14,466 nucleotides of DNA, taken from positions 1 to 14,466 of the forward strand of contig CAZUMS010000046.1 in assembly GCA_964621525.1 (NCBI GenBank), in the 5' to 3' direction. Below are positions 5,834 through 14,466 of this stretch, piece by piece (within the stretch, counting starts at the first letter, position 1; every line of letters starts with the position of its first letter). Position numbers and translations under genes: made by a program. This DNA is from CAZMGV01 sp964621525 [NCBI: uncultured bacterium] (GTDB lineage: Bacteria; JAGRBM01). The notes beneath the pieces were generated by a model, which saw nothing but the letters and a program-made list of their open reading frames with translations, ran no database searches and had not been told where the DNA came from.

Positions 5834-7336
5834 TCACGCCATCAGGCTGGCAATGCGTTCGGCGAAGGCGCCGATAGTGAAGGACGGCGGGACTCCGGGG
5901 GCCTTCCGGTAGAGCGATCCGTCGGCGACGTAGAGGCCGGGATAGCCGAACACCTGGCCCGTGTGGTCCACGACGCCGTCCGAAGCATCGCGGCCGATGG
6001 CGCAGCCCCCGAGCGGGTGCACCGTGAACACCCGCTCCTTGCCGCGCCCCGCGGGCGCGTTGAGCAACGTCCGGCGGGGCCCGTAAGCTTTCGCGATGCG
6101 ATCCATGACCGCTTCCATGTCTCCATAGATACCGGGGTCCATCGAGCGGCCCGTGTCGGTGACGAGCCCCTCCCCGTCGAAACGGATCGTCCCGGACGAA
6201 GCGTCCCGCCCCATGCCGAGCAGCAGGATCGACTTCTGGAACCGCTTTCTCAGGAATCCCGGCAGACCGGTCTCACCGAGCGGCATCCCTACCTCGGCGA
6301 CAAGGAACCGGTACCGGCCATTTTCGCTTTGCGGGAGGAACGAATTGAACGCCGCGCCGTAGGTGGAATCGGTCAGGGCGTCCGAACCGTAAATCAGGCT
6401 CCCCATGTCGGTATTGGGCGAGAACCGCTGCCCGAGGGACTGGGGAATGTTCGGCAGCGTCCTGAACCGGTCACGGGCGCCGAACAGGAGCCGCTGCGTG
6501 TTGAGGCCGCCGGCGGCGACCGCAACGCGGGCGGCGCGGGCGGTTTCCTCGCGCCCGGTCGTGTGGTCCAGATAGCGGACGTAATAACCCCGCCCCTCCG
6601 GCCCGATCGTGACCGCCTCGCAGAGGGGTTTCACTTCGGCCCCGTGGGCGAGCGCCATGGGAATGTAAGTCAGGTCCATCGTCGTCTTGGCGGTGACGTC
6701 GCAGCCCGCCACGCACATGCCGCAGTGGCTGCAGGTCGTCTGCTCGACACCGGCGGCGTTTTTCACCCGTTCGGGATCTTTTGCGTCGCGCCCCCAGGCG
6801 ATGGCCACGTCCGGGTATTTCACCTGCCCGAGGCCCGCCTCGCTCACCTTGGCCTCGAAGACGGCGTTCTTCTCCGGCCGGTCGGGCATGGGCCGGGGAC
6901 GGAGCATCCCGTGGACGAGATCGTAGTAGGGCTGCATGGAGGCCGCCGTGATTTCGGCCGGGTAGCCTTCCCAGTAGTCCGGGGACGGGGGCTCCATGAT
7001 GCTCGTGTAGATCAGCGACCCGCCGCCGACGCCGCTGCCGGTGATGACGTCGAGGCTCTTGAAGGCGTGGTATTCGTAAAGGCCGTCCCGGCTGAGCATC
7101 AGCGTCCGGGATTTCCCGCCCTTCGCCCAGCGGACATTGCGGACGGACTTCCTGAACTGGTTGAGGGTGCGGGGGAACTCCCGGTGATGTTCGGGGTCCG
7201 AACGCCCCTTCCCGCCCGAGCCCCACCAGGGGCCGCGTTCCAGCACGAGAACCTTGAGACCCCTTTTCGCCGCGCGGGCAGCGACGATGGAACCGCCGAA
7301 TCCGGTCCCGATGACGATCAGGTCCGGCTCATTCAC
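5834..7336 (-). CDS. GMC-family FAD oxidoreductase (cholesterol-oxidase-like) with a CxxCxxCxxxC cluster
   Basis: A 500-residue flavoprotein. The N-terminus has a Rossmann dinucleotide site (IVIGTGFGGS, 7-16, then E33), and ITGSGVGGGSLIY (98-110) is the second FAD-contacting block. The C-terminal VHPLGGCAIG (439-448, catalytic-site H440) and the YVADGSLYRK region complete the GMC pattern. At C202/C205/C208/C212 there is CSHCGMCVAGC, the spacing of a ferredoxin-type 4Fe-4S motif; this is seen in a subset of GMC proteins and is absent from classical secreted cholesterol oxidases. No signal peptide is visible, so it is probably cytosolic. The likely substrate is a sterol or other lipid alcohol, inferred from family and neighbours. 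The start is a GTG overlapping the tetR stop (GTGA); the ATG just inside is in another frame. Confidence 0.88.
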   Translation of the reverse strand: MNEPDLIVIGTGFGGSIVAARAAKRGLKVLVLERGPWWGSGGKGRSDPEHHREFPRTLNQFRKSVRNVRWAKGGKSRTLMLSRDGLYEYHAFKSLDVITGSGVGGGSLIYTSIMEPPSPDYWEGYPAEITAASMQPYYDLVHGMLRPRPMPDRPEKNAVFEAKVSEAGLGQVKYPDVAIAWGRDAKDPERVKNAAGVEQTTCSHCGMCVAGCDVTAKTTMDLTYIPMALAHGAEVKPLCEAVTIGPEGRGYYVRYLDHTTGREETARAARVAVAAGGLNTQRLLFGARDRFRTLPNIPQSLGQRFSPNTDMGSLIYGSDALTDSTYGAAFNSFLPQSENGRYRFLVAEVGMPLGETGLPGFLRKRFQKSILLLGMGRDASSGTIRFDGEGLVTDTGRSMDPGIYGDMEAVMDRIAKAYGPRRTLLNAPAGRGKERVFTVHPLGGCAIGRDASDGVVDHTGQVFGYPGLYVADGSLYRKAPGVPPSFTIGAFAERIASLMA

Positions 7337-8028
7337 GCTTTCGATCCGCTGCCGGTGAGGGCCCGCGTCTTGAACAGGGCGTGGAGACCGAATTTCGCCG
7401 CCTGCTGGAGCAGTTCCTCGGAAGTCATGTCGAGCTTTCCGGTGGCCCAGCGGTAGAGCAGCTTTTCGGAGCCGCCGACCATCATCGTGGCGACGATGTC
7501 GGAGCTGGCATCGCTGTGCAGCAGCCCCTTCTGGCGGGCGTACTCGAAATAGGCGGAGGACAGCTGCGTGAGCCGGTCATAGAACTGGTCGATCTTCTCG
7601 TCGAAACCGAGCGCCGAGCCCTGCGCCTCGCGGAAGAAGATCTTCACGAGGTCGCGGTTCTCGTCGAAGAACTTCACCATCGGGCGGCTCATCCGCTCGA
7701 TGGCCTTCTCGATGTCCTCGACCGTGCGGAAGTCGCTCTGGGGCTCCTTGAGCGTGAGCAGCTTCATCGTGGAGTTCAGCATCTCGTCCATGAGGACGGA
7801 AAAAACGTGCCGCTTGTCGTCGAAGTAGAGATAGAACGTGCCCTGCGCGATGCCGACCGCCTTCACGATGTCGGACACGTTGGTGCCGTGAAAACCCTTT
7901 TCGGCGAAGATCTTCTTCGCCGCGTTCAGGATCGCCCGGCGGCGGGCTTCCTTGCCCGAACTGGTCTTGTCGTCACGGATTTCGCCGGCGCGTCCCTTGT
8001 CGGGAGCGCCTTTCTTGGTTGCTGCCAT
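7333..8028 (-). CDS. TetR/AcrR-family transcriptional regulator
   Basis: A 231-residue regulator. After a charged, probably disordered tail (1-27) comes the TetR helix-turn-helix: RRAILNAAKKIFAEKGFHGT, then VSDIVKAVGIAQGTFYLYF (about 29-70). The remaining all-helical part is the ligand-binding and dimer domain. It is translationally coupled to the GMC oxidoreductase by a GTGA overlap, so it most likely controls that enzyme and responds to a lipid or acyl-CoA-like ligand (inference). The nearby thiolase promoter with its inverted repeats is another candidate target. Upstream of its ATG only a weak ribosome site is visible, and tandem TTGAC copies (TTGACCCTTTGAC, reading the minus strand, 8053-8065) could be part of a promoter or operator. 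Confidence 0.92.
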   Translation of the reverse strand: MAATKKGAPDKGRAGEIRDDKTSSGKEARRRAILNAAKKIFAEKGFHGTNVSDIVKAVGIAQGTFYLYFDDKRHVFSVLMDEMLNSTMKLLTLKEPQSDFRTVEDIEKAIERMSRPMVKFFDENRDLVKIFFREAQGSALGFDEKIDQFYDRLTQLSSAYFEYARQKGLLHSDASSDIVATMMVGGSEKLLYRWATGKLDMTSEELLQQAAKFGLHALFKTRALTGSGSKA

Positions 8029-8145
8029 AGGCCGCCACGGTATGAAAGTGCCGTCAAAGGGTCAAGTGGAAATGCGTCATCCCGCCTCCCCTGAGCGGCC
8101 CGGAGAGACAAAGCGGATGGAATGTGTATTGCCGGGACCGGAACG

Positions 8146-8361
8146 CTAGCGGCCGCTGCCTGCCTGGCCTCCCGAAGTCGGCGGCTCGGCAGTCGAGCCC
8201 CCGGCAGGTGCACCCTGGGGCTGCTGCTGTTGCTGTTGCTGGGGAAGCGGCTGCCATAACAGGCCTCCCCCCGTACTTTTCTGCGCCCCCGGAGCAACGG
8301 CACAGGAACTGAACAGCAACAGGCCGGCGGCGGCTAATCCCAGAAATTTCAGATGACGCAT
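8146..8361 (-). CDS. Small Gln/Pro-rich lipoprotein of unknown function
   Basis: A 71-residue predicted lipoprotein. The signal peptide MRHLKFLGLAAAGLLLFSSC ends in a lipobox (LFSS/C20). Ala at +2 would favour sorting to the outer membrane in a Gram-negative cell. The mature part is low complexity, with a run of seven Gln (41-47) followed by a Gly/Pro/Ser/Ala-rich tail, and no recognisable domain. The start is the ATG preceded by AAGGGGGA; a longer frame to 8418 would put a charged extension in front of the signal peptide and has no ribosome site. The gene follows clpB after 90 bases in the same direction. I do not recognise a family. Confidence 0.7.
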   Translation of the reverse strand: MRHLKFLGLAAAGLLLFSSCAVAPGAQKSTGGGLLWQPLPQQQQQQQPQGAPAGGSTAEPPTSGGQAGSGR

Positions 8362-8451
8362 AAAAGGTCCCCCTTGGTGGCCGGTCAGGAAGCTCCGGCT
8401 CTCCCGCTCACTATACACCCGGTGGTCCCGGGAATGTGAACTGAACCGGCC

Positions 8452-11076
<2,625 letters not shown>

Positions 11077-11079
11077 GAA

Positions 11080-11157
11080 GTTTTCCTTACCGTGCCGCCT
11101 AACCCCCCGGAATGACTGGGGTCAGCCCCGTGGGAATACCGGCACCGTCAGGAAAAC
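11080..11157 (-). promoter_or_regulatory. Candidate RNA thermometer: long hairpin sequestering the clpB ribosome-binding site
   Basis: Reading the minus strand, GTTTTCCTGACGGTGCCG (11157-11140) can pair with CGGCACGGTAAGGAAAAC (11097-11080) at 16 of 18 positions. The UUUUCCU part pairs with AAGGAAAA, which contains the clpB Shine-Dalgarno. The 42-base interior can form a smaller hairpin (GGGG-CTGA-CCCC). Two internal mismatches (G/A and G/G) interrupt the stem, as in known heat-melting leaders. No T tract follows, so a terminator is less likely. A role in heat control is inference. Confidence 0.5.
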
Positions 11158-11167
11158 GTAAGGACGA

Positions 11168-12607
11168 TTATTCGAGCGGCAAGACCACGCCGAAACGATT
11201 CGGGCCGCGGGCCCCGTGGACATAAATGGAGCTGCGGTTCAGGGAGCCCCGGACGAGGTCCTGGAACCCCTTGAGGTCGGCCACCTTCCGGTTGTTGACC
11301 CGGAAGATCAGGTCCCCCGGCTGGAAGCCGATCTGGGCGCCCACCGACCCCTGGGCGACGCTTTTGACCAGTACCCCCGCGATGCCGGGGTTGCGCTTCT
11401 TCGCCGCCGGGGGGATGTCCTCGAACCTGAGGCCCGTCCGCTCGGCGATGATGTTCATCACCTCCTCGAGCGGAAGCGCGGTCATTTTCAGGTTGAACGT
11501 GAGCTGGGATTTCTCCCGCATGACCCGGAACGGCACCGTGTCGTTCACCGTGAGCGAGCGGACGATCCCCCGGTAGTCGTTCACGTCGCGGACATTGCGC
11601 CCGGCGGCGGCGACGAGAATGTCGCGGGGTTTCAGCCCCGCGCGCGCCGCCGGCGAGTTCCGGCTGACGCCGACGATGAGCGCCCCCCGGCCGCTGTAAC
11701 CCAGCGCCTCGGCAAGGTCCGGCGTGAGTTCCTGCATCTGGAGGCCGATCCACGGTTCGATCACCTGCCCGAAGGTGATGAGGTCGTCGAACACCCGCCG
11801 GGCGTCGTCGATGGGAATCGCGAACCCGATCCCCTGCGCCTCGCTGTAGATGGCCGTGTTCACGGCGATCACTTCGCCGAGGATGTTGAGCAGCGGGCCG
11901 CCCGAATTGCCGGGATTGATGGGCGCGTCGGTCTGGAGGAAGTTGTAGTAGGCCTTGTCCCCCGCCTGCACGGTGCGCCCCACCGCCGACAGGACCCCGG
12001 TGGACAGCGTATGGGAGAGGCCGAACGGATTGCCGATGGCGATCACCTGCTCGCCGATCATGAGGTCCGAGCTGGTTCCGAGCGCGATGCTTGGAAGGCG
12101 CACGTTCGACTCCACCTTGAGAATGGCCAGGTCCCGGTCCGAATCCGCCCCCACGAGCTCGGCCGGCAGCTCGCGGTCGTCCACGAGCTTCACGACGATC
12201 TCGCTCGCCTTCTCGATGACGTGGGCGTTCGTGAGCACATGGCCCTTGTCGTCGATCACGAAACCGGTGCCCTGGCTCTGGAACTCGCGCCTGAAGTTGA
12301 ACCCGCCGAACTCGGGGAACAGGTTGCCGAACGGGCTGCTGAAGAACGGGCTCTGCTCGACCCGCTCGCCCCGCACCCGGATGTTCACCACCGCAGGGGA
12401 CGTGTCGCGAAAGACCTTCACGACCGGCGTTTCCCTGAGGCGGCGTCTCGCGTCGGCGTCGAGCGTCCCGCGCGCCGGGGCCGGGGCCAAGGGAGCCGCC
12501 GGGGCCTGCGCCCGGACGGCCGGAACCGTTCCGGCAGGGCCGGTGACCGCAAACACAAACGCCGCCCCAGAAAGGGCGGCGCCGGTGAGGAAGCGACTCA
12601 GCTTCAC
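11168..12607 (-). CDS. degP: Periplasmic HtrA/DegP-type serine protease with two PDZ domains
   Basis: A 479-residue trypsin-like protease. A signal peptide (about 1-33, MKLSRFLTGAALSGAAFVFA, probable cleavage after VRA) is followed by a Pro/Ala-rich linker. The catalytic triad is H129 (TNAHV), D159 (DRDLAIL) and S235 (NPGNSGGPL). Two PDZ domains follow: about 290-375 (GLQMQELTPDLAEALG, then SPAARAGLKPRD) and about 390-479 (GVLVKSV, then GFQPGDLIFRVNN). It should degrade or refold damaged envelope proteins. The start is a GTG without a clear Shine-Dalgarno, 19 bases after rpoZ; it is preferred because it gives a proper signal peptide and no in-frame upstream ATG fits. The degP/degQ/degS distinction cannot be made firmly; two PDZ domains favour DegP/DegQ (MucD-like). 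Confidence 0.93.
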   Translation of the reverse strand: MKLSRFLTGAALSGAAFVFAVTGPAGTVPAVRAQAPAAPLAPAPARGTLDADARRRLRETPVVKVFRDTSPAVVNIRVRGERVEQSPFFSSPFGNLFPEFGGFNFRREFQSQGTGFVIDDKGHVLTNAHVIEKASEIVVKLVDDRELPAELVGADSDRDLAILKVESNVRLPSIALGTSSDLMIGEQVIAIGNPFGLSHTLSTGVLSAVGRTVQAGDKAYYNFLQTDAPINPGNSGGPLLNILGEVIAVNTAIYSEAQGIGFAIPIDDARRVFDDLITFGQVIEPWIGLQMQELTPDLAEALGYSGRGALIVGVSRNSPAARAGLKPRDILVAAAGRNVRDVNDYRGIVRSLTVNDTVPFRVMREKSQLTFNLKMTALPLEEVMNIIAERTGLRFEDIPPAAKKRNPGIAGVLVKSVAQGSVGAQIGFQPGDLIFRVNNRKVADLKGFQDLVRGSLNRSSIYVHGARGPNRFGVVLPLE

Positions 12608-12626
12608 GGAAATGCGCGCGTCAGGT

Positions 12627-12836
12627 TTAGCGGGTGCCTTCGCCGTCCCTCTTGATCTGCACGGCGCCGGCCGCGATCTCGCGCAGCGCCAGCACGACTT
12701 CCTTGTTGTTGTCCTCGTTCACGACCGTCGAATCGCTGCCGCGAAGGAGGTCCTTCGTGCGGCGCGAAGCGATCTTGACCAGCTCAAAGCGGTTGGGGAT
12801 CTTCTCGATGCAGTCTTCGACGGTCACTCGTGCCAT
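12627..12836 (-). CDS. rpoZ: DNA-directed RNA polymerase omega subunit
   Basis: A 69-residue RpoZ. It has the typical MARVTVEDCIEKIPNRFELV start, the ASRRTKDLLRG helix and the NKEVVLALREIAAG segment that contacts the beta-prime subunit. It stabilises RNA polymerase and in many bacteria contributes to the ppGpp site. The ATG has GAGG 11 bases upstream, a rather long spacing. It is the first gene of an apparent rpoZ-htrA-clpB run; rpoZ more often sits next to gmk or spoT, so the proteostasis context is uncommon. Confidence 0.95.
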   Translation of the reverse strand: MARVTVEDCIEKIPNRFELVKIASRRTKDLLRGSDSTVVNEDNNKEVVLALREIAAGAVQIKRDGEGTR

Positions 12837-12899
12837 GTAAATCTAAACCTCTGGAATCGCTCGGGATTTCGGTGGCGCCGGGCACCATCCGACGCGCAT

Positions 12900-12927
12900 A
12901 AGTTATGGATTTCACGGGCGAAGTCAA
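12900..12927 (-). promoter_or_regulatory. Putative promoter of the rpoZ-htrA-clpB run
   Basis: On the minus strand, TTGACT (12927-12922) and TAACTT (12905-12900) are separated by 16 bases, a plausible sigma70 pair with a weak -10. The same stretch also reads as CTTGAC followed, after about 12 bases, by ATCCATAA, a partial match to the heat-shock sigma32 consensus. Either reading is tentative, but it is the only reasonable promoter upstream of rpoZ. Confidence 0.4.
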
Positions 12928-13052
12928 GGGAGGGGGCGGCCGCCCTGTCCTCCTCCGAACGAGCTGTCGGTAAGGCCCTCAAGCTGGTGGCGGAGATAAT
13001 TCTTTAGCGGCCGCTCACGGCCGCTTCGGAAGCCGGATTGTCAAAGACCGAT

Positions 13053-13067
13053 GAGGCGTGACGCCTC
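13053..13067 (-). terminator. Hairpin GAGGCG-TCA-CGCCTC after the RraB-like gene, possible terminator
   Basis: A perfect six-base stem with a three-base loop starts 18 bases after the stop of the RraB-like gene and is followed on the minus strand by ATCGGTCTTTG. The T tract is short, so termination would be weak or Rho-assisted. Another perfect hairpin (8-base arms, 13006-13025) lies a little further on. Confidence 0.35.
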
Positions 13068-13085
13068 GGGGAGCACAAGTAGGCA

Positions 13086-13406
13086 TCAATTTCCTAGTGT
13101 TCCCCAACCATCAGTGTGGCCACCCAAAGATGCACTTATGTCATCAAGTTCTCTCTGCGCTGCAATCACTGCATCGTAAGTGAGAAGCATTCGTTTTTTG
13201 CAATAACACGTCCAGCTACCGCTACTTGCGTCGAACTCGACAGACGACTCATACCCATGCATGCTTGCAATACTTGCAATGGCCCTGCCGGCACCCTCGT
13301 CAGGCACCTCGACCACGAAATCAATGAGCATGGGCTTAGACATATTCGACTGTTTTGCAATTCTGCGAATAGCGTCTCCGTCGGCATCGTTAGGATAGTC
13401 GTTCAT
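13086..13406 (-). CDS. RraB-family (RNase E inhibitor fold) protein, probable immunity protein
   Basis: A 106-residue protein matching the RraB domain pattern: PNDADGDAIRRIA, then NMSKPMLIDFVVEVPDEGAG, SWTCYCKKRMLLTYDAV, and the closing LGGHTDGWGTLGN. Classical RraB binds and inhibits RNase E. Here the start codon overlaps the stop of an RHS-type toxin tip (ATGA), the usual arrangement for a cognate immunity gene, so it more probably neutralises that toxin (inference from position). Codon use is less GC-rich than in rpoZ, htrA or clpB, consistent with horizontal acquisition together with the toxin. The RraB family assignment is from motif memory; the immunity role is moderately supported. Confidence 0.75.
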   Translation of the reverse strand: MNDYPNDADGDAIRRIAKQSNMSKPMLIDFVVEVPDEGAGRAIASIASMHGYESSVEFDASSGSWTCYCKKRMLLTYDAVIAAQRELDDISASLGGHTDGWGTLGN

Positions 13407-14323
13407 CGATCTTCTTCTTCCTCCAGCAATTTCTTCCCAGTAGATTCGGCCTTGTTATAATTTTTGGGACTTCGCGGTCCACCAGCTGCCTCAATGCGTT
13501 TCGCTTCTTGCTTGAATGCATCTCTTTCATTCGGGGCACGAATCCATTCCGTTGCGATGTGTCGATCGCCGGTCTCATTCTCAATCCGACGTGCTGATAC
13601 CTGCGAGCGCTCGCGGCTACCCTTGCCACTATATGTCTTCCCACTCTCGTGAATATTGGTATAAGAACCCGTCTCCTTTACAACCGAACCCGACGTTCTT
13701 CCAGCTCTCGCCGCTTCTACCGCCTTCTCAGCAGATCCAATCTCCTTTGCTACTATCTTCCCTTCCTTCGCTGCCTGACTGGCCTGTTTCGCGGCCTTAA
13801 TCTCTTTCGTCAGTTTGCCGATTGCCCCGAGTCCCAGCGGGCTCAGATGAACGGCCGCATTGACGGGATTCTTCGCATCCTCCACGACGGCATCCGGCAG
13901 TTTCCTGAGCGCCTCCGGGGTCTCCGTCAGTTCGGCGAGCATCGCTTCCTTCGCTGCCTGGGCCGTGTTGGAACCGACCATGAAGTCCACAACGGTCTCC
14001 ACGTGTTCGCCCGTATTCTTCCGGATGCTCTTGAGTTTGGCTTCGTATTTCTCGTTACTCTCGGCCGCTTCGGCGCCTGGCGCACCGGTGGCGATCTGTG
14101 CACGGGACTCGACCGACGGGTTGAAAGTCTCGTTCACCTCCGCTTCGATCTCCGCGTATTTCGCCCGCAGGTCCCGGCACTTCGACTCCACGCCCACATC
14201 AGGTCTTCGCCGAATTCCCCGTACGGATCCGTGTACCGGACCGGGTTTCCGTTGAAGGCGAGGTATTCGTGGGCGGTGACGGGGTCGAGGAAGTCGGGCT
14301 CCGCCGGGTCTTCGGATAGCCAC
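13403..14323 (-). CDS. RHS-type polymorphic toxin tip with probable GIY-YIG-like nuclease C-terminus
   Basis: An open frame of 306 codons whose first ~44 codons are probably not the native reading (the RHS core there is in another frame). Native toxin sequence begins near residue 45 (VESKCRDLRAKYAEIEAEV), followed by a helical Ala/Lys/Glu-rich linker (about 120-210). The last ~85 residues form a compact domain: GSYTNIHESGKTYSGKG (219-235), RERSQVSARRIE, then KQEAKRIEAAGG with E273 and NYNKAESTGKK with N290. The Y...GKTYxGKG...R...E...N order resembles GIY-YIG/URI nucleases, a fold used by polymorphic toxins; this call is tentative. The GTG at 14323 has no ribosome site and is unlikely to be a true start. 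The stop overlaps the RraB-like gene. GC is visibly lower than in the rest of the window. Confidence 0.65.
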   Translation of the reverse strand: MAIRRPGGARLPRPRHRPRIPRLQRKPGPVHGSVRGIRRRPDVGVESKCRDLRAKYAEIEAEVNETFNPSVESRAQIATGAPGAEAAESNEKYEAKLKSIRKNTGEHVETVVDFMVGSNTAQAAKEAMLAELTETPEALRKLPDAVVEDAKNPVNAAVHLSPLGLGAIGKLTKEIKAAKQASQAAKEGKIVAKEIGSAEKAVEAARAGRTSGSVVKETGSYTNIHESGKTYSGKGSRERSQVSARRIENETGDRHIATEWIRAPNERDAFKQEAKRIEAAGGPRSPKNYNKAESTGKKLLEEEEDR

Positions 14324-14386
14324 GTGCCGGTTGCCGCTCGCGTACCATCGGTTCAGCGCGAACTGGAACCCGGAACCGTTCCGAAA
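14188..14386 (-). pseudogene. RHS core tail remnant, split over two reading frames
   Basis: From 14386 to about 14330 one frame gives FRNGSGFQFALNRWYASGN. From 14328 to 14188 another frame gives GTWLSEDPAEPDFLDPVTAHEYLAFNGNPVRYTDPYGEFGEDLMWAW (shown here in two parts: GTWLSEDPAEPDFLDPVTAH, then EYLAFNGNPVRYTDPYGE and onward). Together they form a normal RHS-associated core end, with RWY, LSEDP and DPYGE landmarks. An extra base near 14327-14329 and a missing base near 14188-14192 would account for the frame changes; after the second, the frame is that of the toxin. A TAA stop at 14389-14387 closes the first frame, and no RHS sequence is recognisable between there and the window end. Confidence 0.7.
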
Positions 14387-14466
14387 TTAATTTTCGGCCT
14401 CAATGATTCCGCAGGGTTACGCGCCGGTCCGTCACAACTGGTTTGGCTATAATTGGGGGTGTGGGG

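Noticed and set aside
4491-5837. A 448-codon minus-strand frame opposite the thiolase
   Set aside because: Low-complexity His/Asp/Leu-rich product without motifs; the plus-strand thiolase has complete active-site motifs.
5963-7456. A 497-codon plus-strand frame opposite the GMC oxidoreductase and tetR
   Set aside because: Antisense shadow with no recognisable domain; it also spans two real genes on the other strand.
8418-8432. CCCGG-TGGTC-CCGGG hairpin after clpB as a terminator
   Set aside because: The stem is only five bases and no T tract follows on the minus strand.
11080-11157. Reading the clpB leader hairpin as an intrinsic terminator of htrA, or as a CIRCE element
   Set aside because: No T tract follows the stem, the stem contains the clpB ribosome site, and the sequence does not match the CIRCE consensus.
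14321-14323. GTG at 14323 as the true start of the RHS toxin tip
   Set aside because: No ribosome site, and the first ~44 codons translate the RHS core in the wrong frame.

Overview
The window reads as a chromosomal segment of a GC-rich, Gram-negative-type bacterium. Supporting signs are a periplasmic HtrA protease, a small lipoprotein with Ala after the lipobox Cys, strong Shine-Dalgarno sites and frequent GTG starts. I cannot fix the phylum from sequence alone; a deltaproteobacterial (sensu lato) or uncultured high-GC Gram-negative lineage is only a guess. Fourteen protein-coding features lie in the window, all on the minus strand except one thiolase. No tRNA, rRNA, CRISPR array or insertion sequence was seen.

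Region 1 (1-4282, minus strand) is a tightly packed operon for thiocarboxylate-dependent cysteine synthesis, as known from the mycobacterial CysO-CysM-Mec system. In transcription order it encodes a CysO-type sulfur carrier ending in Gly-Gly, a PLP cysteine synthase (CysM-like), a JAMM metalloprotease (Mec-like), a divergent lipoate-protein ligase-like protein, a ThiF/MoeB-type E1 activating enzyme without a rhodanese domain, and a UbiB/ABC1-family atypical kinase cut off by the window start. Stop/start overlaps (ATGA, TGATG) couple the JAMM, ligase-like and E1 genes. In the expected scheme the E1 adenylates the CysO C-terminus, a sulfur donor makes the thiocarboxylate, CysM adds an activated serine to it, and the JAMM protease releases cysteine.

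Region 2 (4283-8028) looks like a lipid or sterol catabolism block. A thiolase on the plus strand has a sigma70-like promoter overlapped and followed by two inverted repeats, probably repressor operators. Convergent to it, behind a shared terminator, is a TetR-GMC oxidoreductase pair with a GTGA overlap.

Region 3 (8146-12836, minus strand) is a proteostasis block: rpoZ (omega subunit), htrA/degP-type protease and clpB disaggregase, followed by a small Gln/Pro-rich lipoprotein. The clpB leader can form a long hairpin that buries its Shine-Dalgarno site, a candidate RNA thermometer.

Region 4 (about 13000-14466) is accessory DNA with visibly lower GC. It holds the tip of an RHS polymorphic toxin with a probable GIY-YIG-like nuclease C-terminus, followed through an ATGA overlap by a RraB-family protein that is probably its immunity partner. 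The remaining RHS core tail is out of frame relative to the toxin (two compensating frameshifts) and has an in-frame stop just upstream, so this looks like an orphan or decaying RHS tip, or carries sequencing errors. A cluster of hairpins separates it from rpoZ.
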